Of a stretch of 64,000 bases of DNA, positions 27,241 to 37,000 are shown in pieces. The DNA is taken from contig NZ_JASLER010000031.1 of assembly GCF_030151085.1 (NCBI RefSeq), positions 12,903 to 76,902 of the forward strand. The letters run 5' to 3'. The notes beneath the pieces were generated by a model. The model did no database searches. It was not told the DNA's origin and saw only the letters and a list, made by a program, of their open reading frames with translations. Made by a program: the position numbers and the translations under genes. Source of the DNA: Bacteroides sp. Lineage in GTDB: Bacteria > Bacteroidota > Bacteroidia > Bacteroidales > Bacteroidaceae. How positions within the stretch are numbered: position 1 is the first letter of the stretch; every line of letters starts with the position of its first letter.

Positions 27241-28968
27241 ATGAAAATAAGTAATATAAAATATTGGGCAGCAGCTTCCATTCTGTGTATGGGGTTGATT
27301 TCTTGCGAAGACTTTCTTGATCGTCCTACTGAAGATAACTATAATGTAGGTACGTTTTATCAAAATGACGAACAGTGTGTTCAAGGAGTGAACTACATGT
27401 ATAACTCTCCATGGTATGACTTTCAACGTGGTTTCCTAAAAATAGGTGAGGTATTCTCCGGAAATATGTATTGGGGATCCAGCCCCTATTTGAACTTCTC
27501 TGTGAATGGTACAGATCAGGATTTGATAAACATGGCTTATTCTCTTTGGGCTGTGAATGGTCATGCCAATACTGTTTATACCAATTTGAAGTCTGCTAAA
27601 GCTTCTGATGCAGTGAGGAATCAGTGTATGGGCGAATGCTTGGCATGGAAAGCTATGGCTTACTTTTTCCTAGTTCGTACTTTTGGTGAAGTTCCTATTA
27701 TTCATGACAACAATGCGGAATTGACTGCCGGTACTTATAACGAAAAGTATAAAGTGAAGCGTGAGAATGTATATGAGTATATTTTGTTGACATTGGAGAA
27801 AGCACTAGAATTGCTTCCTATGCATAGTGATCCAGGACGTATTGATTATTATGCAGCAGAAGCATTAATGGCTAAGGTATATTTAACTCGTTCGGGTTTG
27901 AATCAGAATGGAACTCGTAATCAAGCTGATTTGGATAAAGCAGCCGAATTAGCTAAAGATGTGATTGATCATTCCGGTCGTCATTTAATGGAGGTCTATT
28001 CAGATATTTTCCGGTTGGAGAACAATAAGAGTGAAGAGTCTTTAATGGCATGGCATTGGACAGTTTCAAGTCAGTGGACTTCTCAGAATACCCTTCAAAG
28101 CGATATTGCTATGGTCGGTTTTGATGAGTTTGGTGATTGCTGGGGTGGCTATGTTGGTCCATCTGTAGATTTACAAACAGCTTTTGGCGTAGATGCATTG
28201 GTTAGTCCGGAGAATCGTTCGGACGTGGATGTTCGTCGTAAGGCAACAATGATGATGGTTGGTGATAAATATGAATATTTTTGGAAAGACAAGGGTGGCT
28301 TCGATTATTTGAAGTTTATTTACGATAAAGATAACTACGGTGCAGGTGGCCCTGGTGGAACATACCAGTCTAATTCAGGCGCTAATTGCGTGAAGCATTT
28401 ATATGGCAATGCCAACGATCATATTACGGGATTGGGAGTGTCGGCCGACCGTATGGCCAGTGGCGTGAGTACGCATATCCTTCGTTTGTCAGATGTCTAT
28501 CTGATTTATGCGGAAGCTGTTTTAGGTAATGCGTCTTCTACCACCGATGTAGGTGCATTGGCTGCATTTAATGCTGTTCGTAGCCGTGGGAAGTTGGCTG
28601 CATCGCCATTGACTACTCTTACTTTTGATGATATTTGGAAAGAACGCCGGTTGGAGCTTGCCTTAGAAGGAGACCGTTGGTATGATTATGTACGCCTATC
28701 TTATTATAATCCGGAACGTGCAATTAGCGAATTGAAAGCACAACGGCGTAATGAATACTATGGATTGGATGCTCTCTATAAACCTTATTATGAATCCGGA
28801 CAATGGTCATATGATCCGAAGGAAGTACGTTACAACTCTGATACGGAAGCTCCTAATGTTACGATTGATAGCTTTACATTGCCATTCCCTACAGAAGATG
28901 TGGTCTTTAATCCGCATTTGCTTGAACCGGCAATAAACGTAGATGTTCGTAGCGAATTTAGTTACTAA
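27241..28968 (+). CDS. SusD-like surface glycan-binding lipoprotein (1)
   Basis: 575 residues. Lipobox GLISCEDFLDRPTED with Cys22 is a classic SusD start. The helical RagB/SusD fold is indicated by CLAWKAMAYFFLVRTFGEVPI, YAAEALMAKVYLTR, LRLSDVYLIYAEAVLG and WKERRLELALEGDRWYDYVRL near the end. It forms the lid of the SusC-1 barrel and delivers sugars to it. Position directly after SusC is canonical. Specific binding residues cannot be named from sequence alone, but the operon context favours mannan or glucomannan oligosaccharides. Confidence 0.95.
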   Translation: MKISNIKYWAAASILCMGLISCEDFLDRPTEDNYNVGTFYQNDEQCVQGVNYMYNSPWYDFQRGFLKIGEVFSGNMYWGSSPYLNFSVNGTDQDLINMAYSLWAVNGHANTVYTNLKSAKASDAVRNQCMGECLAWKAMAYFFLVRTFGEVPIIHDNNAELTAGTYNEKYKVKRENVYEYILLTLEKALELLPMHSDPGRIDYYAAEALMAKVYLTRSGLNQNGTRNQADLDKAAELAKDVIDHSGRHLMEVYSDIFRLENNKSEESLMAWHWTVSSQWTSQNTLQSDIAMVGFDEFGDCWGGYVGPSVDLQTAFGVDALVSPENRSDVDVRRKATMMMVGDKYEYFWKDKGGFDYLKFIYDKDNYGAGGPGGTYQSNSGANCVKHLYGNANDHITGLGVSADRMASGVSTHILRLSDVYLIYAEAVLGNASSTTDVGALAAFNAVRSRGKLAASPLTTLTFDDIWKERRLELALEGDRWYDYVRLSYYNPERAISELKAQRRNEYYGLDALYKPYYESGQWSYDPKEVRYNSDTEAPNVTIDSFTLPFPTEDVVFNPHLLEPAINVDVRSEFSY

Positions 28969-28986
28969 TCTTAATACGAAAAAACA

Positions 28987-30282
28987 ATGAAGAGTAAAAT
29001 ATATATAAATTGGTTCATATTATTGGCTTTAGCTGTTTGGGGACTAAGCATGGCCTCCTGTGAAGATGAACCTGATAAGTTTGAATTGGCAAGTGGAAAA
29101 CCGACTATAAAGTATGTACGTATGCCATCTGCTGCCGCTGCCGATTCTTTAATTAGTGGTGCATACATGGATGCTTCGATTTGCTTGGTTGGAAATAATC
29201 TGAAAAGTATAAAGGAATTGTATTTTAATGATCAAAAAGCTATCTTGAATACAAGTTATATGACAGAGAATACCCTTCTTGTGGATGTACCAGGAAATAT
29301 TCCGAGTATAGTTTATGACAAAATATTCATGGTGACCGGTGATAAGGATACAGTAGACTATGACTTTAGGGTGTTAGTTCCCGGTCCTACTATTAATTCT
29401 ATGAAGTGTGAATGGGCTAAAGCCGGTGAGGTTGCGGAGATACGTGGTGATTATTTTGTGGATGATCCTAATGTTCCATTGGTTCTCAAAATTGGAGATA
29501 CTAATATAAACATTAAAAGTCTTACTAAAAATGCCCTTTCGTTTATTGTACCGGAAAATTTGGCTGAGGGTAGTGTGGAAGTAACAACTGTGTATGGTAC
29601 TGCGAAATCTAAATTCCACTATCTGGACTCTCGTGGTATGTTGTTTGACGATTGGGGTGCTGGAGAAGGTGGAACAGGACTGACTAATCATGGTTGGCAT
29701 GCGCGTGACATAAAGAAAGATAAATTCTCATTGGTTGGCAGTTACATGGAGTTAGGTGGTGCGACGATGACAGCTGATGGTGGATGGGCTGATGGAAACT
29801 TTGCGTTTGAATATTGGCCCGGTGACTGGAATACCCCACAAGGCTTTACTGGAACAGATAGTCATCTGAGTGATTTGGTTAGTTTTACTGATTTTGAGAA
29901 TATGGCACTTAAGTTTGAAATTTGTATTCCGTCAAGTAATCCGTGGATGGCGGGAGCAATGCAGGTTATTTTTTCAGGAGATGATCAGGTTACTATGCAG
30001 ACAGCTAATAATACATTTTTCAATAATGCTACTGGTTATCCGCGTGCACTTTATCGCCCTTGGAGTATAACGGGCAGTTATGATACAGCTGATGAGTGGG
30101 TTACTGTGACTTTGCCTATTGCTACATCTTTTGTTTTTGACCAGAATGGAGAAGCTGCCAAAATGCCGCTTACAGAAAAGAACTTTACTGGTTTGACTAT
30201 TTTTGTATGGGGTGGTGGTGTTGCAGGTACAGAATGTGACCCTATTATTAAGATTGATAACATTCGTGCAGTTCCCAATTAA
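28987..30282 (+). CDS. Surface glycan-binding protein with IPT/TIG repeats (SGBP-B-like)
   Basis: 431 residues. The lipobox is WGLSMASCED. Two Ig-like IPT/TIG segments follow (SICLVGNNLKSIKELYFNDQKA and AEIRGDYFVDD ... SFIVPENLAEGSVEVTTVYG), acting as a spacer away from the membrane. The last about 210 residues (from GMLFDDWGAGEGG) form a beta-sandwich rich in Trp that ends CDPIIKIDNIRAVPN, the pattern of the glycan-binding domain in SGBP-B proteins next to SusD. It is third in the SusC-1 operon, where such proteins sit. Likely role: catching polysaccharide at the cell surface for the GH26 enzyme encoded downstream. Confidence 0.85.
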   Translation: MKSKIYINWFILLALAVWGLSMASCEDEPDKFELASGKPTIKYVRMPSAAAADSLISGAYMDASICLVGNNLKSIKELYFNDQKAILNTSYMTENTLLVDVPGNIPSIVYDKIFMVTGDKDTVDYDFRVLVPGPTINSMKCEWAKAGEVAEIRGDYFVDDPNVPLVLKIGDTNINIKSLTKNALSFIVPENLAEGSVEVTTVYGTAKSKFHYLDSRGMLFDDWGAGEGGTGLTNHGWHARDIKKDKFSLVGSYMELGGATMTADGGWADGNFAFEYWPGDWNTPQGFTGTDSHLSDLVSFTDFENMALKFEICIPSSNPWMAGAMQVIFSGDDQVTMQTANNTFFNNATGYPRALYRPWSITGSYDTADEWVTVTLPIATSFVFDQNGEAAKMPLTEKNFTGLTIFVWGGGVAGTECDPIIKIDNIRAVPN

Positions 30283-30303
30283 TGAGTAAGAACAATAAAA
30301 TAA

Positions 30304-32157
30304 ATGATGAATATGAAACTATATCATAAATTATCAGCTCTTTTAATGTTGAGCTTAATACTTGTAGGTACTTCTGTACTGACGGGGTGTGATAATGACG
30401 AACTAGATACGAATCCATATAACAAGAGTGGTGTGAATTTGTTGGGTTTTGGTCCGTGCCCACTTAAACGTCTGGATGCTATGCGTATTACCGGTACACA
30501 TCTGAATCGGGTAGATAAAATTCTTTTTCCACAAGGAAATTCGCTGATAGAAGAATCAACAACTTTTGAAGAGGCAGAATTTCGTCTTATCAACAATGAA
30601 GAGATAGAAGTGGTTGTTCCTGATATGACTGTTCCCGGGAAGTTGCGTTTGGTGGCTGGCAATGATACAATAGTGTCTGTATCGAATATTACATTTGAAG
30701 AAACAGCTGTTGTGGAAGCAGTCACTCCTATCAAGAATTTGCGTGCCGGTGATGTGATTACTATTTCCGGAGAGTTTGTGTGGAACATTGCTTCAGTGAC
30801 TTTCAATGACCACGTGATCGTGGAAGCTGAAAATTTCTTGAAGAATACACGTACGGAAATTCAGGTGGCTGTGCCGCGTGAAGCGCAGAGTGGTGAAATT
30901 GTATTTAGCAATGGTGCAGAGACTCCGCAAGAAGTTGCGTGGCCCGAACCTCTTGAAATTCGTCAAGCTGTGGTTACCAAACTTTCTGCCGTTTCACTTG
31001 ATTTTGATGGTACAATTATCATCTCAGGAACAGATCTTGATTTAGTGGAAACAGTTAATTTCCCATTGATAACCGAAGGTGTCGACTTTACTGTAAACAC
31101 TGAAGGTACTCAATTGACAACTACGGTACCTGCAATGACTATTCCTGGTGTCATTTCTTTGGTTCAATATTCTGGTTTGGTTGTTGAAACTGTTGCTTAT
31201 ACGTTACCTATGGCCGAATATACCACCATTTCTCCTACTGAAGAATTGAAGGAAGGGGATGTTGTAACTATTACCGGTAAGAATCTTGACCGTATAGCTT
31301 CAATCGAATTACCAGGTGGCGTCATTTTGAAGCAAAGTGGATTTACTCAAAGTGCTACTCAAATTACTTTTATAGTACCCAAGGATATGGGTGATGGTAA
31401 GGTGACGCTGATTCAGCATGCGAACTATAAGATAGAGTCGGAAAAGATTGCCATGCATCACGAAGGTGCAGAGTATCCTATTTGGCAAGGGTCTGTGGTC
31501 ATTGGCAATTGGAGTGGATCGATGGGAGATCTCTCTTGGGATGGTGGCAAAGACGTTTGGTCAACTGTAAAATCAGGTCAGGTGATGTCTATTTATGCCA
31601 CAATGAATGGAGGTGTGGACTGGGCTCAACTTCGTGTCGGCAATGGCAATTGGGCCGCTCTTCCGGGTACAAGTGACCCGTATGATCTTGAAGCGGGAGA
31701 GAATATCGTTCGTATCACTCTTACGGAGGCTATGATTGACCAGCTTGTTAATAATGGTGGTTTGGTACTCTGTGGAGCCAATTTTACAGTGACCAAGGTA
31801 ACGCTTTCAGTTCTTGAAACAGTCATTTGGTCCGGCTCTTTCAATGGCTCTGGATGGGCCGGATTTGAAGGGTTGAGCTGGGACAAATATGATTGGAGTA
31901 CTTTCGAGCAAGGTCAGAAGATTGTTGTTACATTTGCTTCAACAACGCCCACTCTTGAATGGGGCTGTATTAATTTTAAAACAGCTGGTGACGGGTGGCC
32001 GGGCTTGTCTGTAGGTCAAGTTGATATCGTAGGAAGTGCTAATGATCAAACTTATGAATTCACACCGACTGCTGAAGATATTTCGCGGTTAAAGAGTGAA
32101 AACGGTCTTATTCTGCAAGGTGATGGCTATATATTGAAGAAAGTCTCTATTAAATAG
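30304..32157 (+). CDS. Second surface glycan-binding lipoprotein: IPT/TIG repeats and duplicated C-terminal module
   Basis: 617 residues. Lipobox VLTGCDNDELD. About four IPT/TIG-like Ig repeats follow, each with a form of AGDVITISGE / IIISGTDLDLVETVNFP / GDVVTITGKNLDRIASIELP. The last about 230 residues contain two copies of a beta-sandwich module: WQGSVVIGNWSG ... DLSWD ... GGLVLCGANFTVTKVTLS, and WSGSFNGSGWAGFEGLSWD ... NGLILQGDGYILKKVSIK. The duplicated module may be a tandem carbohydrate-binding unit. The gene closes the SusC-1 unit before a hairpin. I do not recognise a named family for the duplicated part. Confidence 0.8.
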   Translation: MMNMKLYHKLSALLMLSLILVGTSVLTGCDNDELDTNPYNKSGVNLLGFGPCPLKRLDAMRITGTHLNRVDKILFPQGNSLIEESTTFEEAEFRLINNEEIEVVVPDMTVPGKLRLVAGNDTIVSVSNITFEETAVVEAVTPIKNLRAGDVITISGEFVWNIASVTFNDHVIVEAENFLKNTRTEIQVAVPREAQSGEIVFSNGAETPQEVAWPEPLEIRQAVVTKLSAVSLDFDGTIIISGTDLDLVETVNFPLITEGVDFTVNTEGTQLTTTVPAMTIPGVISLVQYSGLVVETVAYTLPMAEYTTISPTEELKEGDVVTITGKNLDRIASIELPGGVILKQSGFTQSATQITFIVPKDMGDGKVTLIQHANYKIESEKIAMHHEGAEYPIWQGSVVIGNWSGSMGDLSWDGGKDVWSTVKSGQVMSIYATMNGGVDWAQLRVGNGNWAALPGTSDPYDLEAGENIVRITLTEAMIDQLVNNGGLVLCGANFTVTKVTLSVLETVIWSGSFNGSGWAGFEGLSWDKYDWSTFEQGQKIVVTFASTTPTLEWGCINFKTAGDGWPGLSVGQVDIVGSANDQTYEFTPTAEDISRLKSENGLILQGDGYILKKVSIK

Positions 32158-32176
32158 ATTTAATATTCTCACTTTG

Positions 32177-32231
32177 AAAGCCTCCTTTCTTTCAGCATAA
32201 AAGCTATATGTAGATAGAAAGGAGGTTTTGT
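32177..32231 (+). terminator. Intrinsic-terminator-like hairpin after the SusC-1 unit
   Basis: AAAGCCTCCTTTCT (32177-32190) pairs with AGAAAGGAGGTTTT (32216-32229; one mismatch), followed by a T-rich tail. It stands between the surface-protein gene and the GH26 mannanase. As I see no promoter before the mannanase, partial read-through is likely. Confidence 0.65.
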
Positions 32232-32260
32232 TCTTATTAAAAACTCTTTAAACGAATTGT

Positions 32261-33676
32261 ATGAATAACAATATGAATATTGGCATCCGCAACATAGGTA
32301 GATTACTGGCTGGTTTGTTTTGGGTTTCATCTATTTTTGCTTGTGGCGGTGACGACAATGGAAAGGGTTCTGATGAACCGCAGTTGGGTGCTCCTCAATT
32401 GGTTTCGAGTACACCTGCCAATGGAGATACGGATATTCCTGACGGAGATTTGAATGTGGTATTGACTTATGACCAAAATGTAACAACCCCTTCTGGCAGC
32501 GGGGTTACGGTTTCAGGTGCAACGGTAGAAAGTGTATCAGCCAAACTGAAAAATGTAACAGTCCGTTTGTCGGGATTGGAAAGAGGCGAAAATTATAAGT
32601 TGATAGTTTCCAAGGGAGTTGTTTTAGGGCCTACTAACGTCGAAGCGCCTCAGGTGACAATTTCTTTTTCTACCATAAATGTACCAGATGTTAAACCGGT
32701 AGCACCAGAACTTTGTACCTCTAATCCTTTGCCACAAGCCAAGAAAGTATACGAATATCTAGTGAGTGTTTATGGAGCTAAGACCTTATCCGGTTCAATG
32801 GCCAATGTAAACTGGAATATTGCGGAAGCGGAGTTGGTACATAAGACTACTGGAAAATATCCAGCCATTACATTCTTTGACTATATTCATTTATATGCTT
32901 CTGCGCCTAATAGTTGGATTGATTATGGTAATACAACAATTGTTGAGGACTGGCATAATCAAGGAGGACTAGTAGGTGCCGGTTGGCATTGGATGGTTCC
33001 GGCTTATGATGGTGCTGCTGCGGATGATGTGACTTATGAACCGGAAAAAACGACTTTCCGTCCTAAGAATGCAATTTTGAAAGGAACGTGGGAGAATAGA
33101 ATAATTAAGGCGGATTTAGAAAAAATAGCAGGTTATCTTAAATTGCTCCAAGAGAAAAATATACCAGTTATTTGGCGTCCTTTACATGAAGCTGCAGGAA
33201 ATATTTATGAGCCTTGGCATGGTACAGCATGGTTCTGGTGGGGATATGATGGTGCCGAAGTCTATAAGAAACTATGGATTTATATGTTCGACTTCTTTAA
33301 AGAGAAAGGAATTAATAATCTGATATGGGTTTGGACTAGTCAATTGAAGGATGCAGATTTCTATCCCGGAGATGCTTACGTAGACATTATAGGTCGTGAT
33401 ATTTATAATCAGAAGTCAGGTTTTGATAATGCTGTACAATATAAATCAATAGCTGAAGTTTATTCAAAGAAGTTGGTTGTACTAAGTGAATGTGGTAATG
33501 TGGCTACTATTTCTAGTCAATGGGAGTCAGGATCACGTTGGGCTTTCTTTATGCCATGGTATCAATATAATGCGACTACACTGATTGGCCATGAACATGC
33601 AGATGATAAGTGGTGGATTGATGCGATGAAACAGGATTTCGTTGTCACTCGGGATCAATTACCTTCTCTGAAATAA
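32261..33676 (+). CDS. GH26 endo-beta-1,4-mannanase lipoprotein with Ig-like domain
   Basis: 471 residues. Lipobox SIFACGG, so lipid-anchored, likely at the cell surface. Residues about 40-145 are a Big_5-type Ig domain (VSSTPANGDTDIP ... NYKLIVSKGV). The rest is a GH26 clan-A barrel: GAGWHWMVPAY, acid/base Glu310 in IWRPLHEAAGN and nucleophile Glu410 in LVVLSECGNV, with the family's WFWWG. GH26 enzymes cut beta-1,4-mannan internally, and this is the strongest clue that the region deals with mannan. The preceding hairpin may set a lower level of expression relative to SusCD; a strong terminator follows. Confidence 0.92.
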   Translation: MNNNMNIGIRNIGRLLAGLFWVSSIFACGGDDNGKGSDEPQLGAPQLVSSTPANGDTDIPDGDLNVVLTYDQNVTTPSGSGVTVSGATVESVSAKLKNVTVRLSGLERGENYKLIVSKGVVLGPTNVEAPQVTISFSTINVPDVKPVAPELCTSNPLPQAKKVYEYLVSVYGAKTLSGSMANVNWNIAEAELVHKTTGKYPAITFFDYIHLYASAPNSWIDYGNTTIVEDWHNQGGLVGAGWHWMVPAYDGAAADDVTYEPEKTTFRPKNAILKGTWENRIIKADLEKIAGYLKLLQEKNIPVIWRPLHEAAGNIYEPWHGTAWFWWGYDGAEVYKKLWIYMFDFFKEKGINNLIWVWTSQLKDADFYPGDAYVDIIGRDIYNQKSGFDNAVQYKSIAEVYSKKLVVLSECGNVATISSQWESGSRWAFFMPWYQYNATTLIGHEHADDKWWIDAMKQDFVVTRDQLPSLK

Positions 33677-33705
33677 ACGTTTAATAAAATCTTTCTTTAT
33701 TGATT

Positions 33706-33742
33706 AAAGGGGTGCTTTTTACTAATAAGCACCCCTTTTTTG
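33706..33742 (+). terminator. Strong intrinsic terminator after GH26
   Basis: AAAGGGGTGCTT (33706-33717) pairs with AAGCACCCCTTT (33727-33738), followed by T residues. It ends the SusC-1/GH26 transcription unit cleanly before the next regulon promoter. Confidence 0.88.
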
Positions 33743-33799
33743 TGCTTATTTATATATTACTATATTTTTCTTACAAGTTTTAATCCGAGTATCATTATA

Positions 33800-33844
33800 T
33801 GATAAAATAGTATCTTTTCTTTTCAGACTGAAGGCTTACATTTG
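33800..33844 (+). promoter_or_regulatory. Regulon promoter F: TGATAAAATAGTATC and TACATTTG box
   Basis: A perfect motif lies at 33800-33814 and TACATTTG at 33837-33844, once more 36 bp from GATAA to the -7 box. The upstream stretch GAGTATCATTATATGATA matches promoter E almost base for base. It drives the second SusC/SusD operon. Confidence 0.82.
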
Positions 33845-34078
33845 CAAAGATAACAATTTTTAGGTTTTGTATTGACGTCGAAATATTGGTAATACCTACT
33901 AAATGTTTAACCATTTATAAAAATGAGAAATGCCTATGGGAAAGGTTATTGATTTTATGTTGTGCTAATCATCTTTTTAATAAGGTCTATTTATTTCCAA
34001 AGGATAGTTTAACCTTACGCAAAAAACGGATATTGCTACTTGGCAATATTCATCCATTAATCTAAGAAAAATACAAGT
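33845..34078 (+). promoter_or_regulatory. Structured leader of the SusC-2 operon with a 9-codon upstream ORF
   Basis: It has the same plan as the leader at 23698-23913. A short ORF, MRNAYGKGY, lies at 33923-33952. The conserved stem TAAGGTCTAT ... ATAGTTTAACCTTA lies at 33981-34016. An almost identical 3' part runs into the SusC start. The uORF is shorter than in leader 1 (9 against 19 codons), but its first residues M(K/R)NAY match. Confidence 0.5.
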
Positions 34079-37000
34079 ATGAATTTGAATTTCAGAAAAA
34101 CAGCGCTGCTTATGGGCGTATGTTCAGCTTTCAGCTTGGGCTATACCCCACAACTTTTCGCAGCATCGGTCGATGCAATTGAGGCTGTGCAGCAAACAAA
34201 AAAAATCACAGGTACTGTAACAGATGCAATGGGACCAGTTATTGGTGCTAATGTATTGGAGAAAGGTACGACGAATGGTGTCATTACCGACATTAACGGT
34301 AATTTTACTTTGAACGTACAGCCGGGTGCTACAATTGTAGTTTCCTTTATTGGTTATACACCACAGGAGATTAAGGTCGGTTCTCAATCTATTATCAATA
34401 TCCAACTGAAGGAAGACACTGAAATGTTGGATGAAGTAATAGTTGTAGGTTATGGTGTTCAGAAGAAGAAATTGGTAACAGGTGCGACGGTGCAGGTTAA
34501 AGGCGAGGACATCGCAAAACTAAATACTACAAGTGCTTTAGGTGCGTTACAAAGTCAGACTCCAGGTGTTAGCATAACTTCGAATAACGGTCAGCCAGGT
34601 GAAGGTTTTAAGGTAAATATCCGTGGTTTAGGAACAATTGGTGATTCCGCTCCTCTTTATGTTATAGACGGTGTTGCAGGCGGTGATATTAATTCTTTGA
34701 ATCCGGCCGATATTGAGAGTGTGGACGTATTGAAAGATGCTGCTTCGGCCGCTATTTATGGATCTCGTGCTGCTAATGGTGTAATCTTGGTTACTACTAA
34801 GCAGGGAAGGATGGGTAAACTTGAAATCTCCTATGACGGTTATGTGGGTTGGCAGAATGTTTATAAAATGCCGGATTTGCTGACAGCAAAAGAGTATATG
34901 GCTATGCAAGATGAAGTCGTGTTCAACGAGGGACAGGCTATGAATAATTGGGAATCTCTTCTCGGTGCAAGAGTATATGGTATGGTACAGGATGGCTGGA
35001 AAGGAACTGATTGGTTTGATGCTATCCGTGAAAAGGACGCCGTTACTCAGAACCATGCTATCAACTTAATAGGTGGTAATGAAATGTCTAAGTTTTCAAT
35101 GGGATTTTCATATACTAATCAAGATGGTATTCTTGGTAAACCATTTGCTTCAAGTTATGATCGCTATACTGCACGTATCAATTCAGACCATGTATTGTTG
35201 AAAGGCAAAGATTTTGATATTATTAAAATAGGTGAGAATCTGAACTTTTCTTACAGTACCAAGAATGGTGTAGGGCAAGGTAATCAATATTGGAATGACG
35301 TTTATTTGGCTTTGAGTGCATGTCCGTTGCTGCCAATGTATGATGCAGAAGGTAACCTTTACGATCAAGCTGATAAAACAGCTGACGGCTGGAATTTGCA
35401 AGGTTCTATTGGTAATCCGATTATTGACTTAATATCTAACCGTGGTCAGAATTTGAATCGTAATTACAATTTGAATGCTACTGCATACTTAGAAATCCAG
35501 CCTATCAAGGGACTGAAGTATCGTGGACAATTCAGCTATCGTATGAGTTCTAGCAGCTATCGTGCATTTACTACTCCATATAATGCAAGTACCACAGCGG
35601 CTAATAGTTCTTATTCTGTTACTCAGAATGCGAGTTTGGGACATAACATCTCAATGGAAAATGTGATTTCTTATGTATTGCCTAAATTGGGTGGACATGC
35701 TATTGATGCACTAATCGGTCAGTCTTTCGAGAAGACTGCTGTAGGTGAAACTTTGGAAGTGAAGAATTCCGTTAATGAGGGTTCGCAATTACCTACGTTG
35801 AACGGTCAGTTCGATCATGCCTGGATCACTAATACTGCCAATGTAAACTCTTCTTCTTTTAAAGGTGCACCTTGGGGAGACTGGGCAATGGCTTCATTTT
35901 TTGGTCGTGTAAACTGGAACTATAACGAGAAATATATGGCAACGGCCATTATTCGTGCTGATGGTTCTTCTAATTTTGCTCGTGGTAATCGTTGGGGATA
36001 TTTCCCGTCAGTTTCTGCTGGTTGGGTTGTAAGTAATGAGAACTGGATGGAATCTACTAAAAGCTGGATGGACTTTTTGAAAATCCGTGCCAGTTGGGGA
36101 CAGAATGGTAACCAGTCTATCAGTAATTTCCAGTATGTTTCTTCTGTAGCATTCGATAAATATAATGTTTATAACTTTGGTTCAACTTCATTAGGAACAA
36201 CTGATTCCAAAGCCACAGGTGGCTATGCTAAGAATTTGCCTAACCCGGATGTTAGCTGGGAAACTTCCGAACAGTTGAATATCGGTTTAGATGCACGTTT
36301 CCTTAACAGCCGTTTGGGCTTTGCATTCGACTGGTACAAAAAGACTACAAAGGACTGGCTGATCCAAGCACCTATTGTAGCAACTGCCGGTACTGGTGCT
36401 CCTGTTATCAATGGTGGTGACGTTGAAAACCAAGGTTTTGAAATAGCTTTGAACTGGAATGATAATATTGGTAAGGATTTCCGTTATGGTGTAAATGTAA
36501 ACTTCTCACATAATAAGAACGAAGTTACTCGTATTGCTAATGCTGAAGGTATTATTCATGGTTCAGCCAATGTGTTGTCACAAGGTACTAACGAAATGTA
36601 TCGTGCACAAGTAGGTTATCCTATCGGTTACTTCTATGGTTACCAAACTTCCGGTGTATTTCAGAATCAAGCTGAAATTGATGCTTGGAAGGCTAAAGGT
36701 GACGGAACGATGCAAGCTAATCCTCAACCGGGTGACTTGATGTTTACTGATCGCAATCATGACGGTGTTATTAATGAAAAAGATAAAACGATGATTGGTG
36801 ACCCGAATCCTGACTTCCGCCTTGGCTTTGGTCTCAATTTGGCATACAAGGGATTTGACTTCTCTGTGACTGCTAATGGAGCGTTTGGTCAGCAAATAGC
36901 AAAGTCTTATCGTCGTTTCGCCGATTCAAGATACAATAACTATACTACAGACGTATTTGCACGTTGGCACGGTGAGGGAACCTCCAATCGCTATCCTCGT

